A stretch of DNA of 64,000 nt, taken from assembly GCA_017445025.1 (NCBI GenBank), contig JAFSVJ010000106.1, forward strand, positions 1 through 64,000. The letters are read 5' to 3'. This stretch comes from Abditibacteriota bacterium (GTDB lineage: Bacteria > Armatimonadota > UBA5829). The notes under the pieces were generated by a model. It had not been told where the DNA came from, searched no databases, and saw only the letters and a list, made by a program, of their open reading frames with translations. Positions 16,523-25,009 of this stretch are shown one piece after another; the first letter of the stretch is position 1, and each line of letters opens with the position of its first letter. The position numbers and the translations under genes are program-made.

Positions 16523-17053
16523 ATGAATAAAGTATTAAACTCTCGGGAATTTAAAAGAATTATAACACGTATGGCGGCAGAGATTCTTGAAAAGAATATT
16601 TCTTGCAAGGATTTTGCCATTATAGGTGTTCAAAAAACCGGTGTATATCTTGCCCAAAGATTAATTAAAGAGATCAAAAAACAAGATGATATTAATATTT
16701 GGTCAGGCTCCATTAACATTTCTCTATACAGAGATGATTACGATCAAAGAGTAGCCAAAACCATAGCTCCCAGCCAAATTGATTTTGACATCAACGGTAA
16801 AACCATTGTGTTGGTGGACGATGTTCTCTACACAGGAAGGACTATTAGAGGTGCCTTAGATGCTATCTTTGATTTAGGACGACCGGAAAGAGTTCAATTA
16901 GCTGTCCTTATCGATCGTGAACAGAGAGAATTGCCTTTCAGTGCGGACTATGTGGGAAAGGTTATCCCTGTATCCAAGCGAGAGGAAATTGATGTCCATT
17001 GGAAAGAGGACGGAGAAGAAGACGCAGTTTATATTAAGAAGATTACTAAGTAG
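16523..17053 (+). CDS. pyrR: Bifunctional pyr operon regulator / uracil phosphoribosyltransferase
   Basis: PyrR is a type I phosphoribosyltransferase that in many bacteria binds pyr mRNA and also makes UMP from uracil. The PRPP motif is TIVLVDDVLYTGRTIRGALDA (residues about 93-113, the flexible-loop side ending with AIFDLGRPERVQLAVLIDR), and the N-terminus KRIITRMAAEILEKN is typical. The length of 176 is normal. No PyrR-binding attenuator could be recognised nearby, so its regulatory role is inferred from its place ahead of pyrB and pyrC. Confidence 0.93.
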   Translation: MNKVLNSREFKRIITRMAAEILEKNISCKDFAIIGVQKTGVYLAQRLIKEIKKQDDINIWSGSINISLYRDDYDQRVAKTIAPSQIDFDINGKTIVLVDDVLYTGRTIRGALDAIFDLGRPERVQLAVLIDREQRELPFSADYVGKVIPVSKREEIDVHWKEDGEEDAVYIKKITK

Positions 17054-17062
17054 GTGTGAAAA

Positions 17063-17989
17063 ATGGGACTTATATCAAAAAATTTAATAGATTTAAAAAG
17101 CACTCCAAAAAGTGATATAAACCTAATAATTGATACAGCCTTTACCCAAAAAGAAATACTCTCAAGGTCTGTAAAAAAAGTTCCCATTTTAAAAGGTAAA
17201 TCCGTTTGCACCATGTTCATTGAAAACTCCACAAGAACAAAAAACTCTTTTGAAACTGCCTGTAAAATCTTAGGTGCGGATGTCATTGGCTTTTCCAAAA
17301 CCGGTTCCAGTATTAACAAAGGAGAAAGCTACAAAGATACTCTCTTAACCCTTGAAGCTATGGGTGTGGATTTGTTTATTATAAGGCATTTTGCCTCAGG
17401 TAGCAGTGACTTTGCTGCCAAAACCGTTAAAAGCAAAATCGTAAATGCGGGAGACGGAATGCATGCTCACCCCACTCAAGCTTTACTTGATATGATGACT
17501 TTAATTGAGCACAGAGGCTCTATTGAAGGCATGACTGTCCTTATCTTAGGAGATGTTTATCATTCTCGTGTTGCCAGAAGTAATATTTGGGGACTTAACA
17601 AGCTTGGGGCAAAGGTTCGCATTTGTGCTCCGATGACTCTTCTTCCCGCAGAGATAAACAGTTTTCCTTGTGAAGTTTACACTGATTTGCGAGAGGCAGT
17701 TAAGGGTGTTGATGCCATAAATATTTTAAGAATTCAGCTTGAAAGAATGAACGCCGGATACTTCTCTTCCATCTACGAATATAACCGCTTTTACGGTATA
17801 GATACAGATATATTTAAATCAGTTCCGAAGGATACTCTTATTCTTCATCCCGGCCCCATTAACAGAGGTGTGGAAATATCTTCTGCCATAGCGGACGGTC
17901 CTAATAGTGTTATCGTTAATCAAGTGACTAACGGTCTTGCTATTCGTATGGCTATATTATATCTTATGCTTCAAGGTGAAAACAGATAA
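17063..17989 (+). CDS. pyrB: Aspartate carbamoyltransferase catalytic subunit
   Basis: PyrB condenses carbamoyl phosphate with aspartate, the committed step of pyrimidine synthesis. The carbamoyl-phosphate motif STRTKNSFE is at residues about 54-62. Other active-site segments are GESYKDT, the HAHPTQALLDMMT loop (about 133-145), GDVYHSRVARSN, and the C-terminal LHPGPINRGVEI. The length of 308 is standard for a PyrR-associated, unregulated trimer, and no pyrI is present. It is 9 bp after pyrR and its stop overlaps the pyrC start by one base. Confidence 0.97.
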   Translation: MGLISKNLIDLKSTPKSDINLIIDTAFTQKEILSRSVKKVPILKGKSVCTMFIENSTRTKNSFETACKILGADVIGFSKTGSSINKGESYKDTLLTLEAMGVDLFIIRHFASGSSDFAAKTVKSKIVNAGDGMHAHPTQALLDMMTLIEHRGSIEGMTVLILGDVYHSRVARSNIWGLNKLGAKVRICAPMTLLPAEINSFPCEVYTDLREAVKGVDAINILRIQLERMNAGYFSSIYEYNRFYGIDTDIFKSVPKDTLILHPGPINRGVEISSAIADGPNSVIVNQVTNGLAIRMAILYLMLQGENR

Positions 17990-19254
17990 TGAAAATTTTG
18001 TTTAAAGGTGGGCGTGTAGTAAGCCCTCAAGATAATATAAATGAAATCAAAGATATTGCTCTTGTAGACAAAAAGATTGTTCTTAATCCTTCAAATATCA
18101 AGTATGACAGAACCATTGATTGTAAGGGTTGTGTTATAACTTGTGGTCTTATTGATGTTCACGTTCATTTCAGAGACCCGGGATTTGAATATAAAGAAGA
18201 TATTTATTCTGTTGCCGAAGCTGCCGCAAGAGGGGGGATTACCACAATTGTTGGTATGCCCAATGTGAAACCCGCAGTTGATAACAAGACTGTGGTTCGC
18301 TATATCCTTGATAAAGGTAAAGAAACGGCAGTTAATGTTCTAACTTCCGGTTCTGCCACAAAAGGAAACGGTGGCGAGACCTTAGCTGAAATAGGGGAGA
18401 TGATGTTAGAAGGAATATGTGCAGTTTCCGATGACGGTTTTCCCATTCAAGACGCATCTCTTATGAGAAGAGTTTTGGAATATACAAAGAATTTCAACCT
18501 TCCTTTTATGGCTCATTCTGAGGACAAATCTTTAACCAAAGACGCCCAAATGAATGAAGGTTACAATGCAACTCTTTTAGGTTTAAGGCCTTGGCCCCGA
18601 CAAGCTGAAGAATTGATGATAGCAAGAAACATTATGCTTGCTTCTTTGACTGGTTGTCATGTTCATTTCCAACATGTCACCACTAAAATGGGTGTGGATT
18701 TGATAAAGCTTGGAAAGAAATATGGTATACCCATTACAGCTGAAACCTGCCCACAGTATTTTACTTTAACCGATGATGCCTGTCTTGATTATAATACCAA
18801 TGCAAAATGTTGTCCTCCTTTGAGAACCAAAGATGATATAAGAGCTATAATTAAGGGTTTGAAAAACGGAATTATTGATATAATTGCCACAGATCACGCT
18901 CCTCACGCTCTTGAAGAAAAAGAATTGGAATTTCAAGGTGCAAGTTTTGGAATGGTGGGTCTTGAAACCGCATTGGGATTGTGTCTTGAACAGGTTTACA
19001 AAAACAAATTTTCCTTGGAAGATATTGTAGAAAAGTTTATAGTCAATCCCGCAAAGCTTATCGGCTCAAAACAAGGTGCTTTTTCAACTCAAGAATTAGG
19101 GGACTTAATAGTATTTGACCCTAAAGTAGAATGGACTGTGGATGTGAATAAATTCGCATCTAAGAGTAAAAACAGTCCCTTTGACGGAATGACTCTTCAC
19201 GGAAAGTTGAAACTTACTGTGGTAAAAGGTGAGATTTGTTTTGAAGATGCTTAA
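17989..19254 (+). CDS. pyrC: Dihydroorotase
   Basis: PyrC cyclises carbamoyl aspartate to dihydroorotate. It is a 421-residue type I (class) amidohydrolase with the metal motif DVHVHFRDPGFEYKE (residues about 57-71), MAHSED, HFQHVTT, ETCPQYF and the catalytic Asp in IIATDHAPH (about 302). All zinc ligands usual for the family appear present. The start codon overlaps the pyrB stop, so the two are translationally coupled. Confidence 0.97.
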   Translation: MKILFKGGRVVSPQDNINEIKDIALVDKKIVLNPSNIKYDRTIDCKGCVITCGLIDVHVHFRDPGFEYKEDIYSVAEAAARGGITTIVGMPNVKPAVDNKTVVRYILDKGKETAVNVLTSGSATKGNGGETLAEIGEMMLEGICAVSDDGFPIQDASLMRRVLEYTKNFNLPFMAHSEDKSLTKDAQMNEGYNATLLGLRPWPRQAEELMIARNIMLASLTGCHVHFQHVTTKMGVDLIKLGKKYGIPITAETCPQYFTLTDDACLDYNTNAKCCPPLRTKDDIRAIIKGLKNGIIDIIATDHAPHALEEKELEFQGASFGMVGLETALGLCLEQVYKNKFSLEDIVEKFIVNPAKLIGSKQGAFSTQELGDLIVFDPKVEWTVDVNKFASKSKNSPFDGMTLHGKLKLTVVKGEICFEDA

Positions 19255-19396
19255 TGTGGAGTGTATTCACTTAACTAAAACTGAAAAAATGAAATAAAAA
19301 TATGTCTCGAGCAATAGGGATATGTTTGGTAAAACTTTTTCATTTTACATATATATTTAAGCAAAGATGATTATTAATATAGGTGATTTATAGATT

Positions 19397-20017
19397 ATGG
19401 ATTTAAATGCTTTTTATCAAAAATTATATGATACAGGTTGTGTGAAATTTGGGGAATTTACTTTGAAATCCGGAATTAAATCTCCCGTTTATGTGGATTT
19501 TAGAGTGACCATTTCCAATCCTTCTTTATTAAAAGAAATTGGTAAAGTTTTGGCGGATAAGGCTCGTGAGATTGGTTGCGACAGATTGTGTGCCATTCCT
19601 TATGCCGGCCTTCCCTTAGGTGTTGCCACTTCCATAGAGGGAAATATTCCTCTTGTTTATTCAAGAAAAGAAATTAAAACTTATGGAACGGGAAAACTTA
19701 TTGAAGGAAAGTTTGAAGAAACAGATAAAATTTTGGTAATTGATGATATAGTGACAGACGGCGCCAGCAAAATTGAAGCTATAAGACCTCTAAAGGCTGA
19801 AGGATTAAATGTGACAGATATTTTAGTTATTATTGACAGAGAACAGGGTGGCACAAAACTTTTAGCTGAAGCCGGATATAAGCTTCACTCAATAGGAACT
19901 TTATCTCAAATATTAGAGTATTTAAAATCAGTTAATAAAATAGAAGATGATTTATATAATAAGGTTAAAGATTTTATAGCCCAAAATCAGTTTAAAACCA
20001 TAAAAGTTGGTAATTAA
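19397..20017 (+). CDS. pyrE: Orotate phosphoribosyltransferase
   Basis: PyrE makes OMP from orotate and PRPP. FTLKSGIKSPVYVDFR at the N-terminus is the orotate-binding segment, KEIKTYGTGKLIEG is the flexible loop, and VIDDIVTDGASKIEA is the PRPP motif. The length of 206 is normal. It is separated from pyrC by 142 bp in which no gene, clear promoter or attenuator stem could be identified; only a weak AAAATGAAA / TTTCATTTT inverted repeat is seen. pyrD, pyrK and pyrF are not in this window. Confidence 0.96.
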   Translation: MDLNAFYQKLYDTGCVKFGEFTLKSGIKSPVYVDFRVTISNPSLLKEIGKVLADKAREIGCDRLCAIPYAGLPLGVATSIEGNIPLVYSRKEIKTYGTGKLIEGKFEETDKILVIDDIVTDGASKIEAIRPLKAEGLNVTDILVIIDREQGGTKLLAEAGYKLHSIGTLSQILEYLKSVNKIEDDLYNKVKDFIAQNQFKTIKVGN

Positions 20018-20035
20018 TTTTATATATGAGAATAA

Positions 20036-20105
20036 TTACGAAATTTATTTGTTCTGCCACAAAGCTTAAATAAGTTGTTTTAAAATTAATAAGGTTAAAT
20101 AAAAT
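20036..20105 (+). pseudogene. Degenerate duplicate of the 5' end of dnaN
   Basis: About 65 bp (AATTTATTTGTTCTGCCACA and following) match the first 65 bp of dnaN (from 20202) at roughly 85 percent identity, without gaps until the match ends near AATAAGGTTA. The copy lacks the ATG and has an in-frame TAA. The remaining intergenic sequence to 20190 shows nothing recognisable. Confidence 0.75.
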
Positions 20106-20199
20106 TTCAAAGGACCATACAACAGAGATTGTTGAGGAATTTGGCATTTTTTTAAAGATTTAATAAAGAATAGATTTTTAGATAAAATAGGAGAAAAAA

Positions 20200-21336
20200 A
20201 TGGAATTTATATGTTCTACCACAGAACTTAAAGAAGCTGTTTTGAAAATTAATAAGGTTATTAATAAAAGCACAACCTTAGGTATTTTGGAAACCATTGC
20301 TATACAAACGGATGACGCAAATCTTCTTTTGAGAGGAACTGACCTTGGTAACACCATAGGAACAGTTATAGAAGCCAATGTTTCTACTCAAGGTGCTTCA
20401 ACGATTGATGCCAAAACTTTTTTGGAGATTTTGGACAAGGTTAAAACGGAAGATGTTAAACTAAAGTTTGATATGGAAAAAGAAACCATTACCATCACTT
20501 CCGGGGATGCGGTATTTGAACTTGTTAATGATAAGATGAATGACAAATTCCCTGACAATGATAAGATTGAAAAAAATCAATATTTTTCAATAGAAAGAGA
20601 AGAATTGGTTAAGGGTTTCGCATTAACTCTTTTCTCTGTCAGCAAGGACAATGAAAACAAACAATTTTTGACCGGTATTAACGTGACAGTTGATGATTCG
20701 AACAATATTACTTTTGTTTCAACAGATACTCAAAGATTGTCTAAGTATGAAACCACAGCTCTTGATAAGGTAGCTGTTATGGGAAAGCCTATAAACTTTA
20801 TTATTCCTTCACAGGCTGCTAAGATTTTAATGGATTTGGCAAAAACTCCCGGTGATCCTCTTAAGATTTATTGGTCAGGAAGTTTGTTAAATTGCACCAT
20901 AGACAATGCCGATTACTATGCAAGACTTATTGAATCCAAATACCCGGATATTACAAGAGTTATTCCAAAAGACTTCAATACAGAGATTGTTATCAATAAG
21001 GCTAAATTATCAGAAGTATTGGGCAGAATGAACATTGCTTCTAAGGAAAACGGTGACAGATCTTTGATTAAATGTGAAGACAATACAATTGTTTTTTCTG
21101 CTGAAACAAAAGAACATAACATTTCCGTTAAAGAAAAAGTTCCTTGTATTCTTGATGGTGTAAATATAGATAAAATGGTTATTCATGTTAAGCACATGTT
21201 GGAGATTTTGTCTGTTATGGATCAAAATTGCGATAATATAGAAATCAAGACAGTTGCCGCAGAAAAGGCATTTACGGTTAAGATGAAGGATAATGATAAA
21301 TTTACTCATGTCCTAATGCCTCTTAAGGTTTATTAA
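20200..21336 (+). CDS. dnaN: DNA polymerase III beta subunit (sliding clamp)
   Basis: The beta clamp encircles DNA as a dimer and holds polymerase III. The 378-residue protein shows the three-domain clamp repeat, starting MEFICSTTELKEAVLKI. It has FVSTDTQRLSKYE in the second domain and ends in the C-terminal HVLMPLKVY motif, close to the usual MPMRL ending that forms the partner-binding pocket. An AGGAGAAAAAA site precedes the ATG. dnaA and recF are not adjacent, so this is not a classical origin cluster. Confidence 0.96.
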   Translation: MEFICSTTELKEAVLKINKVINKSTTLGILETIAIQTDDANLLLRGTDLGNTIGTVIEANVSTQGASTIDAKTFLEILDKVKTEDVKLKFDMEKETITITSGDAVFELVNDKMNDKFPDNDKIEKNQYFSIEREELVKGFALTLFSVSKDNENKQFLTGINVTVDDSNNITFVSTDTQRLSKYETTALDKVAVMGKPINFIIPSQAAKILMDLAKTPGDPLKIYWSGSLLNCTIDNADYYARLIESKYPDITRVIPKDFNTEIVINKAKLSEVLGRMNIASKENGDRSLIKCEDNTIVFSAETKEHNISVKEKVPCILDGVNIDKMVIHVKHMLEILSVMDQNCDNIEIKTVAAEKAFTVKMKDNDKFTHVLMPLKVY

Positions 21337-21353
21337 TCTAAAGTTTATCAAAA

Positions 21354-21377
21354 AAAACCCCACAATGGTGGGGTTTT
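21354..21377. terminator. Bidirectional terminator after dnaN
   Basis: AAAACCCCAC and GTGGGGTTTT form a 10-bp stem around AATG, with A- and T-rich flanks. It lies between the convergent dnaN and permease genes. Confidence 0.9.
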
Positions 21378-22524
21378 ATTTTTTAAATTGAATTAAATAC
21401 ACCAACACTAGAACACAGAGCAGATAGATACAGTTTATAAAACAGAAGTATCTTATATAGTGATTCTTTTGGCTTTTTCTGAAATTTTTAAAGTAGTTAT
21501 ATGATATGACATTTGCCAAAGATGCTATTAAACTTCCCAAACCACCTACATTTACACCTAGAATAAGGGCTTTAGCGTCCATGGTCCAGTTTGCCAATAA
21601 TATAGCACAAGGCACATTTGATATAATCTGGCTTAGCCCTAAACCTGTGAGATATACCTTTACGCTTGAATTTAGGCACTCTTTTATAACATTGTGAATA
21701 AAATACACTTTTTGAATGTTTCCTATGAATATAAAGAAACATATAAATGTTAAAAGTAAGCCATAATCTATTTTTCTGAATATTCCTCTGTCATATATAA
21801 GAGTTAATATTATAATTATAAAAAAGGATATGAGATAGTGCCAAATGTGAAAAATAGGCATAAGGGAGATAATAAACATTAATCCATAAAAAAGGGTTTT
21901 CTTTTTGGCAAAGGGACTTTTTCTCTCTCTTGGAGGAGTGATTTCCTTAGGAACAATGAGTAGGGTAGACAGTAAAAGTAATAATAGTCCTATTGTTGTG
22001 GGAATTATGGTAATTTTAACAAAATCAAGAAAATTTAGGTTATAATAAGAATAAAGGAATATGTTTTGGGGATTTCCGAAAGGAGTTAATATACTTCCTA
22101 AGTTAGCTCCTATGGTTTGAAGAGATATTATTTTAATTAATTGGCTTTGATTGTGGGCTTCTTTAAATATAATCAAACAAATGGGAATTAATGTTATGAG
22201 AGCCACATCATTGGTTAAGAACATAGAAGCTATAAAGGTTAAGAGAATAATAAAAAGGCCAGCAATTCTGGCTGTTTTTGTCTTGGATAATACAGTATTA
22301 GCTATTCTTTTAAGGAGTCCGTATTTGGAAAAACCTGCCACGCTTAACATAAAACAAAAAAGCAGAGAGAGAACGGAATAGTTTATATATTCTGTCACAT
22401 ATTCCTTAAAACTACTTTTTATAAATATTACTGTTATTAAACACAAGAAAAAAGACACAGTTAATACTATGTCTCCTTTGAACTTAAAATAAAATTTATG
22501 TGAAAGTTTTTTAATGAAATTCAT
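21376..22524 (-). CDS. ArsB/NhaD-type permease (putative anion or Na+/H+ transporter)
   Basis: A 382-residue membrane protein with about ten hydrophobic segments. The motifs FLTNDVALITLIP (residues about 103-115) and GANLGSILTPFGNPQNIF (about 138-155) are those of the ion transporter superfamily that includes ArsB, NhaD and CitMHS. The substrate cannot be told; no arsR or arsC is adjacent. It is somewhat short against the 420-430 residues usual in ArsB. It is convergent with dnaN and preceded upstream by a 450-bp repeat-filled gap. Confidence 0.85.
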   Translation of the reverse strand: MNFIKKLSHKFYFKFKGDIVLTVSFFLCLITVIFIKSSFKEYVTEYINYSVLSLLFCFMLSVAGFSKYGLLKRIANTVLSKTKTARIAGLFIILLTFIASMFLTNDVALITLIPICLIIFKEAHNQSQLIKIISLQTIGANLGSILTPFGNPQNIFLYSYYNLNFLDFVKITIIPTTIGLLLLLLSTLLIVPKEITPPRERKSPFAKKKTLFYGLMFIISLMPIFHIWHYLISFFIIIILTLIYDRGIFRKIDYGLLLTFICFFIFIGNIQKVYFIHNVIKECLNSSVKVYLTGLGLSQIISNVPCAILLANWTMDAKALILGVNVGGLGSLIASLANVISYNYFKNFRKSQKNHYIRYFCFINCIYLLCVLVLVYLIQFKK

Positions 22525-22568
22525 TTTATTATGTGATTTTAAAGCAGCAAGTAATAATTAAATCAATG

Positions 22569-22905
22569 AAACCCTTAGTGCTCCATTGAGACAAAAGCCT
22601 ATCTCTTCTGTTGCATTCCTCGCTTTGCGACATAAAGGCTTTGCTGCAGCAAAAAAGCCATCTCCCCTTTTGTATTCCCTCGATTTGTGAGATAAAGGCT
22701 CTGTTGCGGCAATCTCGGGGTCCCCAAAAAATTGAGCGAATAGCGAAAACAACCCAAGGGATCCCGAAAAGTAGTAGCATAGCAAGACTTTTTGGGAATG
22801 GGTTTTAGGGGTGAAATTTAAGATTTTTGACTAGACCCATTGAAACCCAAGGGTTCCATCCCTTGAGGTTTCAAGGAGGGGTATAGATAGGACAAGCCTA
22901 TAGTT
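22569..22905. repeat. Interspersed palindromic repeat, copy A
   Basis: No gene is supported in 22525-22973. The segment 22668-22903 matches 51665-51908 at high identity (for example AAATTTAAGATTTTTGACTA and GAGGGGTATAGATAGGACAA). Its left part contains two tandem units of about 65 bp, each with a CATTCCTCGCTTTGCGA-like core. Inside are strong stems, such as AAACCCAAGGG with CCCTTGAGGTTT. Short open frames crossing it are repeat translations, not genes. Confidence 0.85.
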
Positions 22906-22973
22906 TATCGTTTATTCTGCATTTATCATTTTATTCTGCTTTTTGCTTTAATTATATTCTTTTAGGGATTAGG

Positions 22974-24986
22974 TTATTTTTTAATTATATATTTCTTTTT
23001 GGTTTTGTTAAATCCCAGGTCTATTTTCTTTTCGTCCAAGTTCCATTTTCCGTTTTTCTTGTTATTGTTAAAGCAATGGTAACTTGAAAGGATGGATGCT
23101 ATGAGTAATCTTGAAGCCCTCTTAACAAGGTTTACTTCAGTCACTATTTGAATGAAATCAATAGGTCTCTTCTCCAATATTTCACAGATAATATCAAACA
23201 AGGTTAAACTTTCCGTTTCTAATCTGTTTTTGATTTCCAAGAGTTCCATAGATCGGTTAAGATCTATATTACAACCTTTGTCTGTGTCCCCTAAGCTAAA
23301 CTTATATTCATTTGAGTTATCAGTTTTTTCAAGATAGAATATTCTGCCGGAAACGTCAGTAATGTTTTCGTAAAAAGGAGCCATTCCTATTATAATTCTG
23401 TTTTTGTTGTTGATATAAACAGTTTCTTTTAAACCATCTTCATTTGTAATAGTAATAGGGAAGACTTCTGCTTTTTGACCAAAAAAGTCAGGGGGAATTT
23501 GACAAAGTGGGAATGTTCCCGCAATTTTGTGATGATATTTAAGAACACACTTTTGTTTTCCGCCTGTCATGGAGAACATAGTCTTTGATTGATCTTCGTC
23601 AAATACATCCTCTGCGAGGGGGTTATAAACATCTGTTTTGAGGGTTCCTTCAAAGCCTTCGGGAGACAGTTCTTGGTCAAAGACATCTCCTTCGGCATTT
23701 TCAGAAGGTAATATTTCGGCAATTTTCAAACTATCCGGCACAATATTGGCGATCTCGGGAATGTCAAGAGGAAGTCCCCAAGTGTTGTTGCCTAAATATG
23801 AAACTTCAGAACAATCTGCAAGCATTTTCTCTATATCTTTGGCAAGTTCCGGCCATTTAGGATTATTTTTGGATATTCCCAAAATCTCATTTATGATATA
23901 TTCGGAAGTCAGAGTTTCTTTCTCTTTTATCATATCTATAATATCATCTTTATCTTCCGGTTCAAAGCTAACTTTTACATACCATGCTTTTCCGTTGGTT
24001 TCTATTCTTTTGTCAACAAGAAAATCTTTTAAATAGTTGGCTATGGTTTCTTCCTTATCAGGTATGTTCAGATCTTCGTAATATTCACTTATAATGTCAC
24101 TTAAGGTGATAAATCCGTTGTTGTTTATATAATTAATAATGGTTTCTTTGTCGTCGTCATATAATTCTATGGGGTTCTTTTCTTCTGTGGCAGTTGTTTC
24201 AACCGGACTTGTTTCATATATTTCTTCTTCATCACTTTCTTGTAAAATTTCAATCTCTTTAACATCATTAAGAGATTTGCACTCTTCTACAAGCTCATCC
24301 ATATATTTTTTAAGAGTGCATTCAGTGAAAAGATAACCGTTTAATAGTTTTAAGGTTTTGGATTTGTCTATGTCCTCAAAAATATATTTATTGTCAAATA
24401 AGCTCTTATTATCTAACCATATAAAGAAGAGAGCTGTCTTTAAGGATAGTTTTTCTATTTTATTATTATTTAAAATATTAGTTATAATTTCGGCATAATT
24501 TTCGTCGTCAAAGTTAATTTCTTTAAAATAGTCTTGAACTGAGGATAGTTCATTCTTATCAATATAGTTTCGATAAATTACATCATCTTCGTTGTTTTGT
24601 TCAATGTTAAGGAAAAAGTCACAAACACCCCACTTTTTGCATACGGAGAAGAATTGTCTTTTATTTGAAAGAGTGGCTTTAATAATGTCTTTTGCTTCAT
24701 TTTCATCACAATTTTTGGCAACTGTTAATTCATGGGTCAATTCTTCTTTGGTAAGTAAATTACCAAAACTTTTAATTGTATTAAAAATAATATTATGGTT
24801 TTCTTTTTCTTTTCTGGACAGAGGCATCCAAACTCTATCATTTATTAATATGTTTTTATCCACATAGTTTAATATTTCACCTTTAAAATTAGGAGAGATT
24901 TCTCTTGCTAAATCATTGGTATTAAGTGATTTTCCTATTAATGCTTTAAAAGCAATATTAGTCAGATAAATGTATTTATTTTCCAT
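22974..24986 (-). CDS. Large protein of unknown function with winged-helix-like repeats
   Basis: A 670-residue soluble protein with no signal peptide. Several segments read like HARE/winged-helix DNA-binding units: residues 10-45 (LIGKSLNTNDLAREISPNF), 285-345 (IINYINNNGFITLSDIISEY), 355-410 and a C-terminal 610-650 block. Acidic linkers (about 245-275 and 430-475) lie between them, and a beta-rich domain occupies about 480-570. I do not recognise the family with certainty. It lies 23 bp upstream of the rimO end on the same strand, so it may be the last gene of the ftsK-rimO transcript. A chromosome-associated role is only an inference. Confidence 0.6.
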   Translation of the reverse strand: MENKYIYLTNIAFKALIGKSLNTNDLAREISPNFKGEILNYVDKNILINDRVWMPLSRKEKENHNIIFNTIKSFGNLLTKEELTHELTVAKNCDENEAKDIIKATLSNKRQFFSVCKKWGVCDFFLNIEQNNEDDVIYRNYIDKNELSSVQDYFKEINFDDENYAEIITNILNNNKIEKLSLKTALFFIWLDNKSLFDNKYIFEDIDKSKTLKLLNGYLFTECTLKKYMDELVEECKSLNDVKEIEILQESDEEEIYETSPVETTATEEKNPIELYDDDKETIINYINNNGFITLSDIISEYYEDLNIPDKEETIANYLKDFLVDKRIETNGKAWYVKVSFEPEDKDDIIDMIKEKETLTSEYIINEILGISKNNPKWPELAKDIEKMLADCSEVSYLGNNTWGLPLDIPEIANIVPDSLKIAEILPSENAEGDVFDQELSPEGFEGTLKTDVYNPLAEDVFDEDQSKTMFSMTGGKQKCVLKYHHKIAGTFPLCQIPPDFFGQKAEVFPITITNEDGLKETVYINNKNRIIIGMAPFYENITDVSGRIFYLEKTDNSNEYKFSLGDTDKGCNIDLNRSMELLEIKNRLETESLTLFDIICEILEKRPIDFIQIVTEVNLVKRASRLLIASILSSYHCFNNNKKNGKWNLDEKKIDLGFNKTKKKYIIKK

Positions 24987-25009
24987 TTTTAATAGTATAT
25001 CTCCGTTAT

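Noticed and set aside
16501-19397. PyrR-binding attenuator in the pyr operon
   Set aside because: No anti-terminator/terminator pair or PyrR-type binding loop could be found in the gaps; only a weak inverted repeat at 19287-19345.
21376-22524. Arsenite efflux pump ArsB
   Set aside because: Family motifs fit, but no arsR, arsC or arsA is near and the superfamily has many substrates.
22529-22808. Short open frames of 65-83 codons on both strands in the repeat region
   Set aside because: They are translations of the palindromic repeat, have no ribosome sites and no protein-like conservation.
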